64,000 nt of DNA from Pseudomonas sp. PDM05. GTDB taxonomy: Bacteria; Pseudomonadota; Gammaproteobacteria; Pseudomonadales; Pseudomonadaceae. The translations under genes and the position numbers were made by a program. The notes under the pieces are model-generated. The model searched no databases, was not told where the DNA came from, and saw nothing but the letters and a program-made list of their open reading frames with translations. The stretch is from the NCBI RefSeq assembly GCF_014851685.1, contig NZ_JACVAC010000016.1:34807-98806 (forward strand), written 5' to 3'. Below are positions 1-7,401 of this stretch, one piece after another (position 1 is the stretch's first letter; each line of letters starts with the position of its first letter).

Positions 1-900
1 TTGTGCTTCGCCCTGTGCCTGGTGCCGGTGGCGATGACCCGACGGATTCACCCGGCGCCGCTGCATCCGGCGCCGATGGAACCGCGCTTCTTTATCAAGC
101 GGGTGCCGCAGTCGCTGAGTACGGTGCTGGGCGCGGGGTTGATCGTCGGTTCGTTCTACGGCCTGGCGCCGCTGTATGCCTCGCAGCAAGGCTTGAGCAC
201 CGAGCAGGTCGGTCTGTTCATGGGTAGCTGCATTTTTGCCGGTCTGGTGGTGCAGTGGCCGTTGGGCTGGTTGTCTGATCGCTATGATCGCGCCCTGTTG
301 ATTCGTTGTTTCGCCCTGTGCCTGGCGGTGGCGGCGTTGCCGTTGGCGGTGCTCACCCAAGTGCCGTTGGAAGTGCTGTTCGTGGCCGGGTTCGTGTGCT
401 CCCTGGTGCAGTTCTGTCTGTATCCGCTGGCTGTGGCGTTCTCCAATGACCACGTGGAAGGTGATCGCCGCGTCTCGCTCACCGCGATGTTGCTGGTGAC
501 CTACGGCGTGGGTGCCAGTATCGGGCCGTTGCTGGCCGGTGTGGTGATGAAGCTGTTCGGCAGCCAAATGTTGTACGCGTTCTTCAGCCTGTGTGCGTTG
601 ATCCTGGTGTGGCGCATCCGGCCGAAGGCGGTGACCAACCTGCATCAGGTGGACGATGCGCCGCTGCATCACGTGGCCATGCCCGACAGCATGTCCAGTT
701 CGCCGCTGGTGGCGGCACTGGACCCGCGGGTCGATGAACAGGTGGTGCAAGAGCAGATGCAGACCGCTGCGCCGCAGGAGCCTGAGGCCGAGACTGAAGC
801 CGATGCGCAGCCAGCGGTTGAAGAGCCTGCCTTCGAAGGGCCACCGGAGCCCTTGGGCCCCGAAGAGCATCCCCATGACTTGAGCAGGGCACGCCCCTGA
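1..900 (+). CDS. MFS transporter, C-terminal part (5' end outside window)
   Basis: This is the second half of a major facilitator superfamily permease. The first visible residues are already the end of a membrane helix, so the true start lies before the window. About six further hydrophobic segments follow (visible residues about 40-205). The loop sequence GWLSDRYDR matches the MFS signature found between helices 2-3 and 8-9, which places it here between helices 8 and 9. A hydrophilic tail of about 90 residues rich in Glu, Ala and Pro follows the last helix and is longer than usual. The substrate cannot be told; the general look is of the YcaD-like drug/metabolite group. A strong terminator follows. 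Confidence 0.8.
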   Translation: MCFALCLVPVAMTRRIHPAPLHPAPMEPRFFIKRVPQSLSTVLGAGLIVGSFYGLAPLYASQQGLSTEQVGLFMGSCIFAGLVVQWPLGWLSDRYDRALLIRCFALCLAVAALPLAVLTQVPLEVLFVAGFVCSLVQFCLYPLAVAFSNDHVEGDRRVSLTAMLLVTYGVGASIGPLLAGVVMKLFGSQMLYAFFSLCALILVWRIRPKAVTNLHQVDDAPLHHVAMPDSMSSSPLVAALDPRVDEQVVQEQMQTAAPQEPEAETEADAQPAVEEPAFEGPPEPLGPEEHPHDLSRARP

Positions 901-904
901 ATGC

Positions 905-943
905 AAAAACGGGCAGATCCCATCAGGATCTGCCCGTTTTTTT
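905..943 (+). terminator. Rho-independent terminator of the MFS gene
   Basis: A hairpin with arms AAACGGGCAGATCC and GGATCTGCCCGTTT is followed by a T tract, directly after the MFS stop codon. It may also work in reverse for the converging ycgR gene, because A residues precede the stem. Confidence 0.85.
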
Positions 944-960
944 GCTGCATGCGTTAAGGC

Positions 961-1710
961 TTAAAAGTCGTCGTCTTTGTCAAAACGCCGTGCTTCACGT
1001 TGCAGTTGGTACACAAACCGTTCGACCTGGCGTTGTACCAGGCCACTCATGTTGTGGAAGCGCACGCCAGCGAAGGTGGTGTTGATCTTCTCTTCGAAGT
1101 GCAGGTAACGCAGTTCGACGGAGGTGGTCATGCTGCCGAAGGGCAGGGCGGCGATAAAGCGGTCATAGACCTGGCCCAGTTGCAGGCGCTCGGAGATGTC
1201 GCCTTCAAAACGCAATTTGCAGCCAGTGGCGGAGATGTCCAGCAGCTTGCCGCTGACCGGCGCCTTGAGTTTCTCGCCGCCCAGCTCGATGTTCACCAGT
1301 TGTGCCAGCTTCAGCGCGGCGCGAAAGGCATTGCGGCGCTGATGGTAGACCACCTCGTCCGGCATGCTGCCGGTGTAGATACGGTGGCCGTCTTTTTCAC
1401 TGATGGTGTAGGTGCCATTGCTTTCCCAGGCGACGCGCACGCCTTCGTGGAAACCTTCGATGCGAAATGGTTCACCGCTTTCGAGGAAGCGCTCGCCATC
1501 GCGCGGGATCATTTCGTCCAGTGCCAGGGTCTTTTTGTCCCGGTCGACGTCCACCAGGTAGCTTTGGAAGCGCTGGCTGCGTTCGTGGAAGGTGATGATC
1601 AGCGGGTCGTGGCTTTCTTGCAGCATCCGCAAGGTGCCGACAATTTCCAGGGGCGTAGTGAGTACCTTGGGTGGCTGCGGTGCATCTTCCGCATTAAGGG
1701 CGTTGAACAC
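961..1710 (-). CDS. flgZ: YcgR/FlgZ-type flagellar brake protein (PilZ domain)
   Basis: This 249-residue protein binds cyclic di-GMP and slows flagellar rotation. An N-terminal YcgR domain (about residues 15-115) precedes a C-terminal PilZ domain. The PilZ signature is visible: RRNAFR near residue 125 (RxxxR motif) and DISATGC (D/NxSxxG motif). I chose the GTG at 1710 because GGAAGAA lies just before it; an ATG 48 bases upstream is also in frame. It is followed upstream by flgN, flgM and flgA in the order known from P. aeruginosa PA3353-PA3350. In P. fluorescens this protein is called FlgZ. Confidence 0.88.
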   Translation of the reverse strand: MFNALNAEDAPQPPKVLTTPLEIVGTLRMLQESHDPLIITFHERSQRFQSYLVDVDRDKKTLALDEMIPRDGERFLESGEPFRIEGFHEGVRVAWESNGTYTISEKDGHRIYTGSMPDEVVYHQRRNAFRAALKLAQLVNIELGGEKLKAPVSGKLLDISATGCKLRFEGDISERLQLGQVYDRFIAALPFGSMTTSVELRYLHFEEKINTTFAGVRFHNMSGLVQRQVERFVYQLQREARRFDKDDDF

Positions 1711-1806
1711 GGTTCTTCCATCTCCAGACAAAATACGACTACACGCAAGAACCGGCATTTTGCCAGTATGTGGCGCGCCTTGGATAGGGCGCGCTGTAAA
1801 CCGGCG

Positions 1807-2277
1807 TCAGGCTTGGCTGCGGGTGCTTGGCTTGACCAGGCGTGAGGTGGAGCCTTGGGCGTTGTACAAGGCTGGAGGCTCACCGCCATGGAGTATACGC
1901 AACTGGTTGGCGGTCGTGGCTTGCTGAAGTTGGATCGACTGACCGTTGAGCAGGTTGGCTTCCTGGCATTGGGCGAGCAATTGATTGAGTTCTTTGCTCT
2001 GCGCCAGCAACTGGTCGCCGACGGAGGAGTGACTGGCCAATTGTGCGAGGCCGTCGTGGTCAGCGGGCAGGCCCAGGCTGAGGAGAATTTCACTGCGTTT
2101 CTTGCCGTGTTGTTCCAGCAGCACGATCAACGACTGCTTGCGTGCCAGGATTTCTTCCAGCAGGGGCATGTCCCGGCCATAGAGGGCCAGGGATTCTTCT
2201 TTTAGCAGCTCGAGCAAATGTTGCGTCGGCGCCAGATCATCAATGATCAGTTGAAGCAGGTTTTCGTCGTGGTGCAT
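1807..2277 (-). CDS. flgN: Flagella synthesis protein FlgN (export chaperone)
   Basis: FlgN is the cytoplasmic chaperone of the hook-filament junction proteins FlgK and FlgL. The 156-residue product is almost all helical, with repeated Leu/Gln/Glu heptads and no membrane segment, as expected. Length and position next to flgM match Pseudomonas flgN. The gene lies 48 bases after flgM and is probably cotranscribed from the sigma-28 promoter ahead of flgM. Confidence 0.85.
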   Translation of the reverse strand: MHHDENLLQLIIDDLAPTQHLLELLKEESLALYGRDMPLLEEILARKQSLIVLLEQHGKKRSEILLSLGLPADHDGLAQLASHSSVGDQLLAQSKELNQLLAQCQEANLLNGQSIQLQQATTANQLRILHGGEPPALYNAQGSTSRLVKPSTRSQA

Positions 2278-2325
2278 GGCTGGCCTTGGGGTTTAAGCGT
2301 CCAAAAGCCCGGCGCAGGCCTTTGC

Positions 2326-2649
2326 CTAGCGCTCGGCTTCGAAGTTAAGCAGCTTGCTGGCTACACGGTTGCTGTCGACTTTGTAGCTGCCATCGGCGAT
2401 TGCTTGTTTCAATTCGGCCACGCGGGCCTTATTGACAATCGGCTGATCGCGCAGCGAGTCAGTGACCTTCTGCAACTGTTGAGCCTCATTGCTCAGGTGT
2501 ACGGATTCCCCGCTTTGGCTGGCGCCAACCTGTTCTGCCTTGGCGGGCAGCGGTTGCGGCTTGGCTTCTACGCTGTCCTTGGCACCGCTGGTGCGCGTAG
2601 AGCCGGGCAAAGCCTGGGTACTGTTTAAACGGCTGAAATCGATGACCAT
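2326..2649 (-). CDS. flgM: Anti-sigma-28 factor FlgM
   Basis: FlgM binds and inhibits the flagellar sigma factor FliA until it is exported through the finished hook. The 107-residue product begins MVIDFSRLN and ends in the conserved FliA-binding region (VAELKQAIADGSYKVDSNRVA). The start at 2649 is preceded by AGAGG. The upstream in-frame extension is not used, because the sigma-28 promoter at 2687-2713 lies inside it. Confidence 0.9.
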   Translation of the reverse strand: MVIDFSRLNSTQALPGSTRTSGAKDSVEAKPQPLPAKAEQVGASQSGESVHLSNEAQQLQKVTDSLRDQPIVNKARVAELKQAIADGSYKVDSNRVASKLLNFEAER

Positions 2650-2686
2650 GATAAAAAAACCTCTGGGTATTTGGACGCTTGCCATG

Positions 2687-2713
2687 TTTTCGGCCATACC
2701 CGGACAAACTTTA
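2687..2713 (-). promoter_or_regulatory. Sigma-28 (FliA) promoter of flgM
   Basis: On the minus strand the sequence reads TAAAGTTT-N11-GCCGAAAA. This fits the flagellar sigma-28 consensus TAAAGTTT-N11-GCCGATAA with one mismatch. Transcription would start about 30 bases before the flgM ATG. FlgM is therefore made by the sigma factor it inhibits. Confidence 0.85.
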
Positions 2714-2791
2714 GGCTCGATTGACAATAAACCTGCGCGCGCTGACGTCTGACGCACAGTGTAGAAAAAGCCGGCGCCCGATACCAGTGAT

Positions 2792-3556
2792 CTATAAAGC
2801 CACTTCGACTTGCCCCGGGGCTGTCACCCGCGCCTTGATCACTCGATTGGAGTTGAGGTTCTTTACCCGTATCTGTTCGCTCATACCGCCGTTGGACAGC
2901 GCTTCCCCTGGCATTTTCACCTGCAACGCACCGCTGCTCGCGGAAATAACCACCTGATCACCCTTGCGAATTACTTCGGCCTGCTCCAGATGCACCAGGG
3001 TAATGACCTGGTCGGTGACCACTGGTCGGGTCAATTTCTGCCCGACGGCCTGGTCCACGGAGGTGAGGTAGCCCTGGCTGATCAGGCTGATGTCGCGTTC
3101 ACGCAGTACAACATCGTCGAGACCGATGATGCCGGTGCGCTTCAGTGGGCGGGCGACCACCACCACATCGCGGAACAGTTTGACCTGCGCCGGCACGAAC
3201 ACCGTCCAGGGTGACGCGCCTTCGCAGCGCACTTTGACCGTCACGCGACCAATGGGTTGGGCGGGACTTTCCAGGGTGGCTGTCAATTCCTTGTCGCACA
3301 TTGGCATACGCAAACGCGGGTCCAATGGGTTGACTTGGATTTCATAACGCCCCGGCGTCTGTGTGGTTGCCAGATAATCTTCTACAGTGAACTCAAGAAA
3401 CCCCTGAGTGACGCCGATAAGTAGATCAGGCAAGGTGACGTTGTCCGCGCGGGCCGCGCTGTTGAGGCCCAGGGCGAACAATGCCAGCGAGACGCAGAGC
3501 AATCTGCTGTACCGTGGTAATTGAAGGCGTCGGGAAACTGTCGTTTTAATATCCAT
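2792..3556 (-). CDS. flgA: Flagellar P-ring assembly chaperone FlgA
   Basis: FlgA is a periplasmic chaperone needed to assemble the FlgI P-ring. The 254-residue precursor has a signal peptide: arginines in the first 20 residues, a Leu/Ala/Phe core, and a likely cut after SAARA. The mature part carries the SAF-type and C-terminal FlgA domains. The ATG at 3556 is used; a TTG two codons earlier (3562) is also in frame. Neither has a clear ribosome binding site, and the sigma-54 promoter just upstream places the transcript start at about the ATG (see findings). It diverges from cheV. Confidence 0.88.
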   Translation of the reverse strand: MDIKTTVSRRLQLPRYSRLLCVSLALFALGLNSAARADNVTLPDLLIGVTQGFLEFTVEDYLATTQTPGRYEIQVNPLDPRLRMPMCDKELTATLESPAQPIGRVTVKVRCEGASPWTVFVPAQVKLFRDVVVVARPLKRTGIIGLDDVVLRERDISLISQGYLTSVDQAVGQKLTRPVVTDQVITLVHLEQAEVIRKGDQVVISASSGALQVKMPGEALSNGGMSEQIRVKNLNSNRVIKARVTAPGQVEVAL

Positions 3557-3567
3557 AGCCAATAATT

Positions 3568-3583
3568 AGCAAAGCTCGTGCCG
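3568..3583 (-). promoter_or_regulatory. Sigma-54 promoter of flgA
   Basis: The minus strand reads CGGCACG-N4-TTTGCT, giving GG and GC dinucleotides at -24/-12 spacing. In P. aeruginosa flgA is a class II flagellar gene needing FleQ and RpoN, which agrees. The predicted +1 is near 3557, essentially at the flgA start codon. Confidence 0.7.
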
Positions 3584-3637
3584 TTTAGAGTTGGGTGCGC
3601 GTCGCACCCTCAAAGGTTTTAGCGTAGGAGTCTGGGC

Positions 3638-4570
3638 ATGGCAGGAGTAATGGATTCAGTAAACCAGCGCACACAGCTGGTAGGGCAGAATCGCCTGGAG
3701 TTGTTGCTTTTTCGCCTGGATGGCAAACAGCTATATGGCATCAACGTATTCAAGGTGCGGGAGGTGCTGCAATGTCCCAAGCTGACGATCATGCCCAAGT
3801 CCAGCCCGGTGGTGTGTGGCGTCGCCAACATCCGTGGTGCGACCATCCCGATTCTTGACCTGGCCCTTGCCACTGGTTCGTCCGGTTTGCAGGACCGCGA
3901 AAGCCCGTTCGTGATCATTACCGAGTACAACACCAAGACCCAGGGGTTCCTGGTGCGCTCGGTGGAGCGCATCGTCAACATGAACTGGGAAGAGATCCAT
4001 CCACCACCCAAGGGCACCGGCCGCGATCACTACCTCACGGCGGTGACGCGGGTCGATAACCAGTTGGTGGAAATCATCGACGTGGAGAAGATCCTCGCCG
4101 AAGTGGCGCCGACCTCGGAATCGATTTCGGTGGGTGTGGTCGACGCTGAAACCGCACACAAGGCAATTTCGTTGCGTGTGCTGACGGTGGACGACTCGTC
4201 GGTGGCGCGCAAACAGGTGACCCGTTGCCTGGAAACCATCGGTGTTGAGGTGGTGGCGCTCAATGATGGCCGCCAGGCCCTGGATTACCTGCGCAAGCTG
4301 GTGGATGACGGCAAGAAGCCGGAAGAAGAATTCTTGATGATGATTTCCGACATCGAGATGCCGGAAATGGACGGCTACACCCTCACGGCCGAGATCCGCA
4401 ACGATCCACGCATGCAAAAATTGCATATCATCCTGCATACTTCATTGTCAGGCGTATTCAATCAGGCGATGGTCAAGAAAGTCGGTGCCGATGACTTCCT
4501 GGCCAAATTCCGCCCTGATGACCTGGCAAACCGGGTAGTCGACCGGATCAAGGCAGCAGATCACGGCTAG
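3638..4570 (+). CDS. cheV: Chemotaxis protein CheV
   Basis: CheV couples chemoreceptors to the CheA kinase. The 310-residue protein has a CheW-like domain (about residues 15-165) and a C-terminal receiver domain (about 178-305) with the phospho-acceptor region MMISDIEMPEMDG and the acidic pair VDDSS. The start has TAGGAG seven bases before it. cheR follows 44 bases downstream, the same pairing as PA3349-PA3348 in P. aeruginosa. Confidence 0.92.
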   Translation: MAGVMDSVNQRTQLVGQNRLELLLFRLDGKQLYGINVFKVREVLQCPKLTIMPKSSPVVCGVANIRGATIPILDLALATGSSGLQDRESPFVIITEYNTKTQGFLVRSVERIVNMNWEEIHPPPKGTGRDHYLTAVTRVDNQLVEIIDVEKILAEVAPTSESISVGVVDAETAHKAISLRVLTVDDSSVARKQVTRCLETIGVEVVALNDGRQALDYLRKLVDDGKKPEEEFLMMISDIEMPEMDGYTLTAEIRNDPRMQKLHIILHTSLSGVFNQAMVKKVGADDFLAKFRPDDLANRVVDRIKAADHG

Positions 4571-4614
4571 GGGCATTTGCCCCTGGCGGTCACACGATTT
4601 AAGAGGCGGTATCA

Positions 4615-5442
4615 TTGTCTACGGGTAATTTGGATTTCGAACAGTTCCGGGTCTTCCTGGAAAAAGCCTGTGGCATATTGCTCGGTGAAAACAAGCAGTA
4701 CCTGGTATCCAGCCGTCTCAACAAACTGATGGAACAGCAGGGCATCAAATCCCTGGGTGAGTTGGTGCAGCGTATCCAGGGCCAGCCGCGCAGCGGGCTC
4801 AAGGAAATGGTGGTCGATGCCATGACCACCAACGAAACCCTGTGGTTTCGTGATACCTACCCGTTTGAAGTGCTCAAGAGCAAAGTGCTCCCGGAGGCCA
4901 TCAAGGCCAGCCCGGGCCAGCGCTTGCGCATCTGGTCGGCGGCGTGCTCCTCGGGGCAGGAACCGTATTCGATCTCGATGTCCATCGATGAGTTCGAGCG
5001 GACCAACATGGGCCAGCTCAAGGCCGGTGCGCAGATCGTCGCCACCGACTTGTCCGGCACCATGCTCACCAACTGCAAGACCGGCGAATACGACAGCCTG
5101 GCGCTGGGCCGTGGCTTGTCCCAGGAGCGCCTGCAACGTTACTTCGAGCCGAAAGGGGCAGGGCGTTGGGCGGTCAAGGCGCCGATCAAGAACCGGGTGG
5201 AGTTTCGCTCGTTCAACCTGCTCGACAGCTACGCCAGCCTGGGCAAGTTCGACATGGTGTTCTGCCGCAACGTGCTGATCTACTTCTCGGCCGAAGTGAA
5301 GAAAGACATCCTGTTGCGCATCCATGGCACGCTCAAGCGTGGCGGCTATTTGTTCCTGGGTGCTTCCGAGGCGCTGAACGGTCTGCCGGATCACTACCAG
5401 ATGGTGCAGTGCAGTCCTGGGATCATCTACCAGGCCAAGTAA
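4615..5442 (+). CDS. cheR: Chemotaxis protein methyltransferase CheR
   Basis: CheR methylates glutamates of chemoreceptors using S-adenosylmethionine. The 275-residue protein has the N-terminal helical domain and the Rossmann-type domain with WSAACSSGQEPYS (SAM-binding loop, near residue 108) and FDMVFCRNVLIYF. Start codon is TTG at 4615, with AAGAGGCGG upstream; no better start in the frame keeps the conserved N-terminus. Confidence 0.92.
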   Translation: MSTGNLDFEQFRVFLEKACGILLGENKQYLVSSRLNKLMEQQGIKSLGELVQRIQGQPRSGLKEMVVDAMTTNETLWFRDTYPFEVLKSKVLPEAIKASPGQRLRIWSAACSSGQEPYSISMSIDEFERTNMGQLKAGAQIVATDLSGTMLTNCKTGEYDSLALGRGLSQERLQRYFEPKGAGRWAVKAPIKNRVEFRSFNLLDSYASLGKFDMVFCRNVLIYFSAEVKKDILLRIHGTLKRGGYLFLGASEALNGLPDHYQMVQCSPGIIYQAK

Positions 5443-5469
5443 GCATCAAAAACGTGGGAGCCAGGCTTG

Positions 5470-5556
5470 TGTGGGGGCTGGCTTGCCTGCGATAGCATCA
5501 CCTCTGTATCACTGAAGTACCGAGGTGTCTGCATCGCAGGCAAGCCAGCTCCCACA
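5470..5556. repeat. REPIN-like inverted repeat (GCTGGCTTGCCTGCGAT type)
   Basis: Two arms of about 24 bases (5470-5493 and 5533-5556) in inverted orientation are separated by 39 bases. Partial extra copies of the GTGGGAGC and CAGCTCCCACA ends flank the pair (5454-5468 and 5561-5573). It sits between cheR and flgB. Confidence 0.85.
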
Positions 5557-5604
5557 CAAACCAGCTCCCACAGTTGTTTTTGCGGCAATCCTCTCAATAG
5601 CGGC

Positions 5605-5675
5605 AAACCCCATTGCCGCTTTACTGGCACCACGCGGAAACCCATTGCCGCTTTTCTGGCATTGCCGCCCGGCAA
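5605..5675. repeat. Direct repeats with TGCC-N8-GGCA motifs upstream of flgB
   Basis: Two 25-base near-identical copies (5605-5629 and 5637-5661) lie exactly 32 bases apart, three helical turns. Each carries TGCCGCTTTNCTGGCA. A third palindrome, TTGCCG-CC-CGGCAA, lies at 5662-5675. They sit 40-110 bases upstream of the sigma-54 promoter of flgB, where an enhancer-binding activator (FleR or FleQ) should bind. The activator assignment is inference. Confidence 0.6.
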
Positions 5676-5714
5676 CTTCCCCGCAAAGCCCTGAAACACG
5701 GGCCTTCGAAGAAT

Positions 5715-5730
5715 TGGCACACACCTTGCT
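5715..5730 (+). promoter_or_regulatory. Sigma-54 promoter of flgBCDE
   Basis: TGGCAC-N5-TTGCT is a full match to the -24/-12 consensus, 44 bases before the flgB ATG. In P. aeruginosa flgBCDE is a class III operon activated by FleR with RpoN. Confidence 0.85.
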
Positions 5731-5774
5731 ATAACCCTGTTAACGAAAAGCAGGTCAGCCTAAAGGTTTCCGCC

Positions 5775-6182
5775 ATGAGCATCAGCTTCGATAAAGCGCT
5801 CGGTATCCACGAACAAGCCCTGGGCTTCCGCGCCCAGCGTGCCGAAGTCCTGGCCAACAACATTGCCAACGCCGATACCCCGAACTACAAGGCTCGGGAC
5901 CTGGACTTCTCCGCCGTGCTCGCCGCACAGCAGGACAAGAACAAGAACGGCACCTTCGCCTTGAACATGACCAACAACCGTCATATCGAAGCGCAAGGCC
6001 TGAGCAGTGGGGACGAGTCGCTGCTGTATCGCACGCCGATGCAGCCGTCGATCGACCAGAACACCGTCGACGCCCAGCTGGAGCAATCGGCCTACGCCGA
6101 GAACTCGGTGAACTTCCAGGCCAGCTTCACCCTGCTCAACAGCAAATTCAAAGGGCTGATGTCAGCCCTGCGTGGAGAGTAA
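5775..6182 (+). CDS. flgB: Flagellar basal body rod protein FlgB
   Basis: FlgB is a proximal rod subunit exported by the flagellar type III machine. The 135-residue product has the rod motif NNIANADTPNYKARDLDF near residue 30, characteristic of FlgB. The start is the ATG at 5775, downstream of the sigma-54 promoter; longer readings of the frame pass through that promoter and are not credible. First gene of flgBCDE. Confidence 0.93.
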   Translation: MSISFDKALGIHEQALGFRAQRAEVLANNIANADTPNYKARDLDFSAVLAAQQDKNKNGTFALNMTNNRHIEAQGLSSGDESLLYRTPMQPSIDQNTVDAQLEQSAYAENSVNFQASFTLLNSKFKGLMSALRGE

Positions 6183-6185
6183 GCC

Positions 6186-6629
6186 ATGTCCCTGTCCAGT
6201 GTTTTCAATATTGCCGGTAGTGGCATGAGCGCCCAGACCACGCGTCTGAACACCGTCGCCAGTAACATCGCCAACGCCGAAACCGTGTCGTCGAGCATTG
6301 ACCAGACCTACCGCGCCCGCCACCCAGTGTTCGCCACCATGTTCCAGGCCGGTCAGAACGGCGGCAGCGACTCGTTGTTCCAGGAGCAGGGTGCCGCAGG
6401 TTCCGGCGTGCAGGTGTTGGGCGTGGTCGAAGACCAGAGCAACCTCGAAGCCCGCTACGAACCCAACCACCCTGCCGCGAACGAAAAGGGTTACGTGTAC
6501 TACCCCAACGTCAACGTGGTCGAGGAAATGGCTGACATGATTTCCGCCAGTCGCTCGTTCCAGACCAACGCGGAAATGATGAACACCGCCAAAACCATGA
6601 TGCAAAAAGTCCTGACCCTGGGTCAGTGA
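6186..6629 (+). CDS. flgC: Flagellar basal body rod protein FlgC
   Basis: FlgC is the second proximal rod protein. At 147 residues it has the normal length, with the N-terminal rod motif (VASNIANAETV) and the conserved C-terminal helix (EMADMISASRSFQTNAEMM) that packs in the rod. Only three bases separate it from flgB, so translation is likely coupled. Confidence 0.94.
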   Translation: MSLSSVFNIAGSGMSAQTTRLNTVASNIANAETVSSSIDQTYRARHPVFATMFQAGQNGGSDSLFQEQGAAGSGVQVLGVVEDQSNLEARYEPNHPAANEKGYVYYPNVNVVEEMADMISASRSFQTNAEMMNTAKTMMQKVLTLGQ

Positions 6630-6645
6630 TAAGGGGCGCCGAATA

Positions 6646-7368
6646 ATGGCTATCGTTGATACAACATCAACCAATACAGCGGTGCAGAACCTTTTCAACA
6701 CGAAGGTCAACACTGCCACCAACAATGTTGCGAGCGCTGCCACCGCTGCCACGGGCAACCAGTCCCTGGGCAAGGATGCATTCCTGCAATTGCTGGTGAC
6801 TCAGCTGAAGAACCAGAACCCGCTGTCGCCTCAGGACAACGGCGCGTTCGTGGCCCAGCTGGCGCAGTTCAGCAGCCTGGAAGGCATCAACACGCTGAAC
6901 GACTCGGTGAATGCGATCTCCAGCAACTTCAGCTCGTCGCAAGCGCTGCAGGCTTCGTCGCTGGTGGGGCGTTCGATCATCACCCAGACCGACAAGGCCC
7001 TGGTGGATACGAGCAAGAGCATGACCGGTTCGGTCGCGGTGACTTCGGCGGTGGGCAACGTCTCCATCAAGATCACCGACAAAGACGGCAACGTGGTACG
7101 CACCATCGACATGGGCGCCCAGAGTGCCGGCACTTCCGACTTTATCTGGGATGGCAAGAACGAAAAGGGCGAGGTTGCTCCAGCGGGCACCTACACCTTC
7201 GCGGCCACCACCAAGAACGACAAGGGCGACGCCGTTGCCTTGAGCACTTCGCTGCCAGCCACGGTCACCAGCGTGACCCTGAGCAAGACCGGCGGCGAAA
7301 TGCTGCTGAACCTGGCGGGCGGCATGGGCAGCGTCAAGCTGTCGCAAATTCAGACTATCGGTACATAG
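6646..7368 (+). CDS. flgD: Hook assembly scaffold FlgD
   Basis: FlgD caps the growing hook and is needed for FlgE polymerisation. The 240-residue protein has the conserved N-terminal stretch DAFLQLLVTQLKNQNPLSP (about residues 45-63) and a C-terminal FlgD Ig-like/tudor region with FIWDGKNEKGEVAPAGTY. Third gene of the operon, 16 bases after flgC. Confidence 0.93.
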   Translation: MAIVDTTSTNTAVQNLFNTKVNTATNNVASAATAATGNQSLGKDAFLQLLVTQLKNQNPLSPQDNGAFVAQLAQFSSLEGINTLNDSVNAISSNFSSSQALQASSLVGRSIITQTDKALVDTSKSMTGSVAVTSAVGNVSIKITDKDGNVVRTIDMGAQSAGTSDFIWDGKNEKGEVAPAGTYTFAATTKNDKGDAVALSTSLPATVTSVTLSKTGGEMLLNLAGGMGSVKLSQIQTIGT

Positions 7369-7401
7369 AGCCGGCTAAATACGGCAGAAAGGGAGAGAAG
7401 C

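Noticed and set aside
3584..3637. Sigma-28 promoter for cheV
   Set aside because: GCCGTTTA is present but no TAAA element lies at the right distance; only a GGGTGCG/CGCACCC hairpin is clear.
5470..5573. CRISPR-like repeat array
   Set aside because: The repeats are inverted pairs typical of REP sequences, without regular spacers or cas genes.
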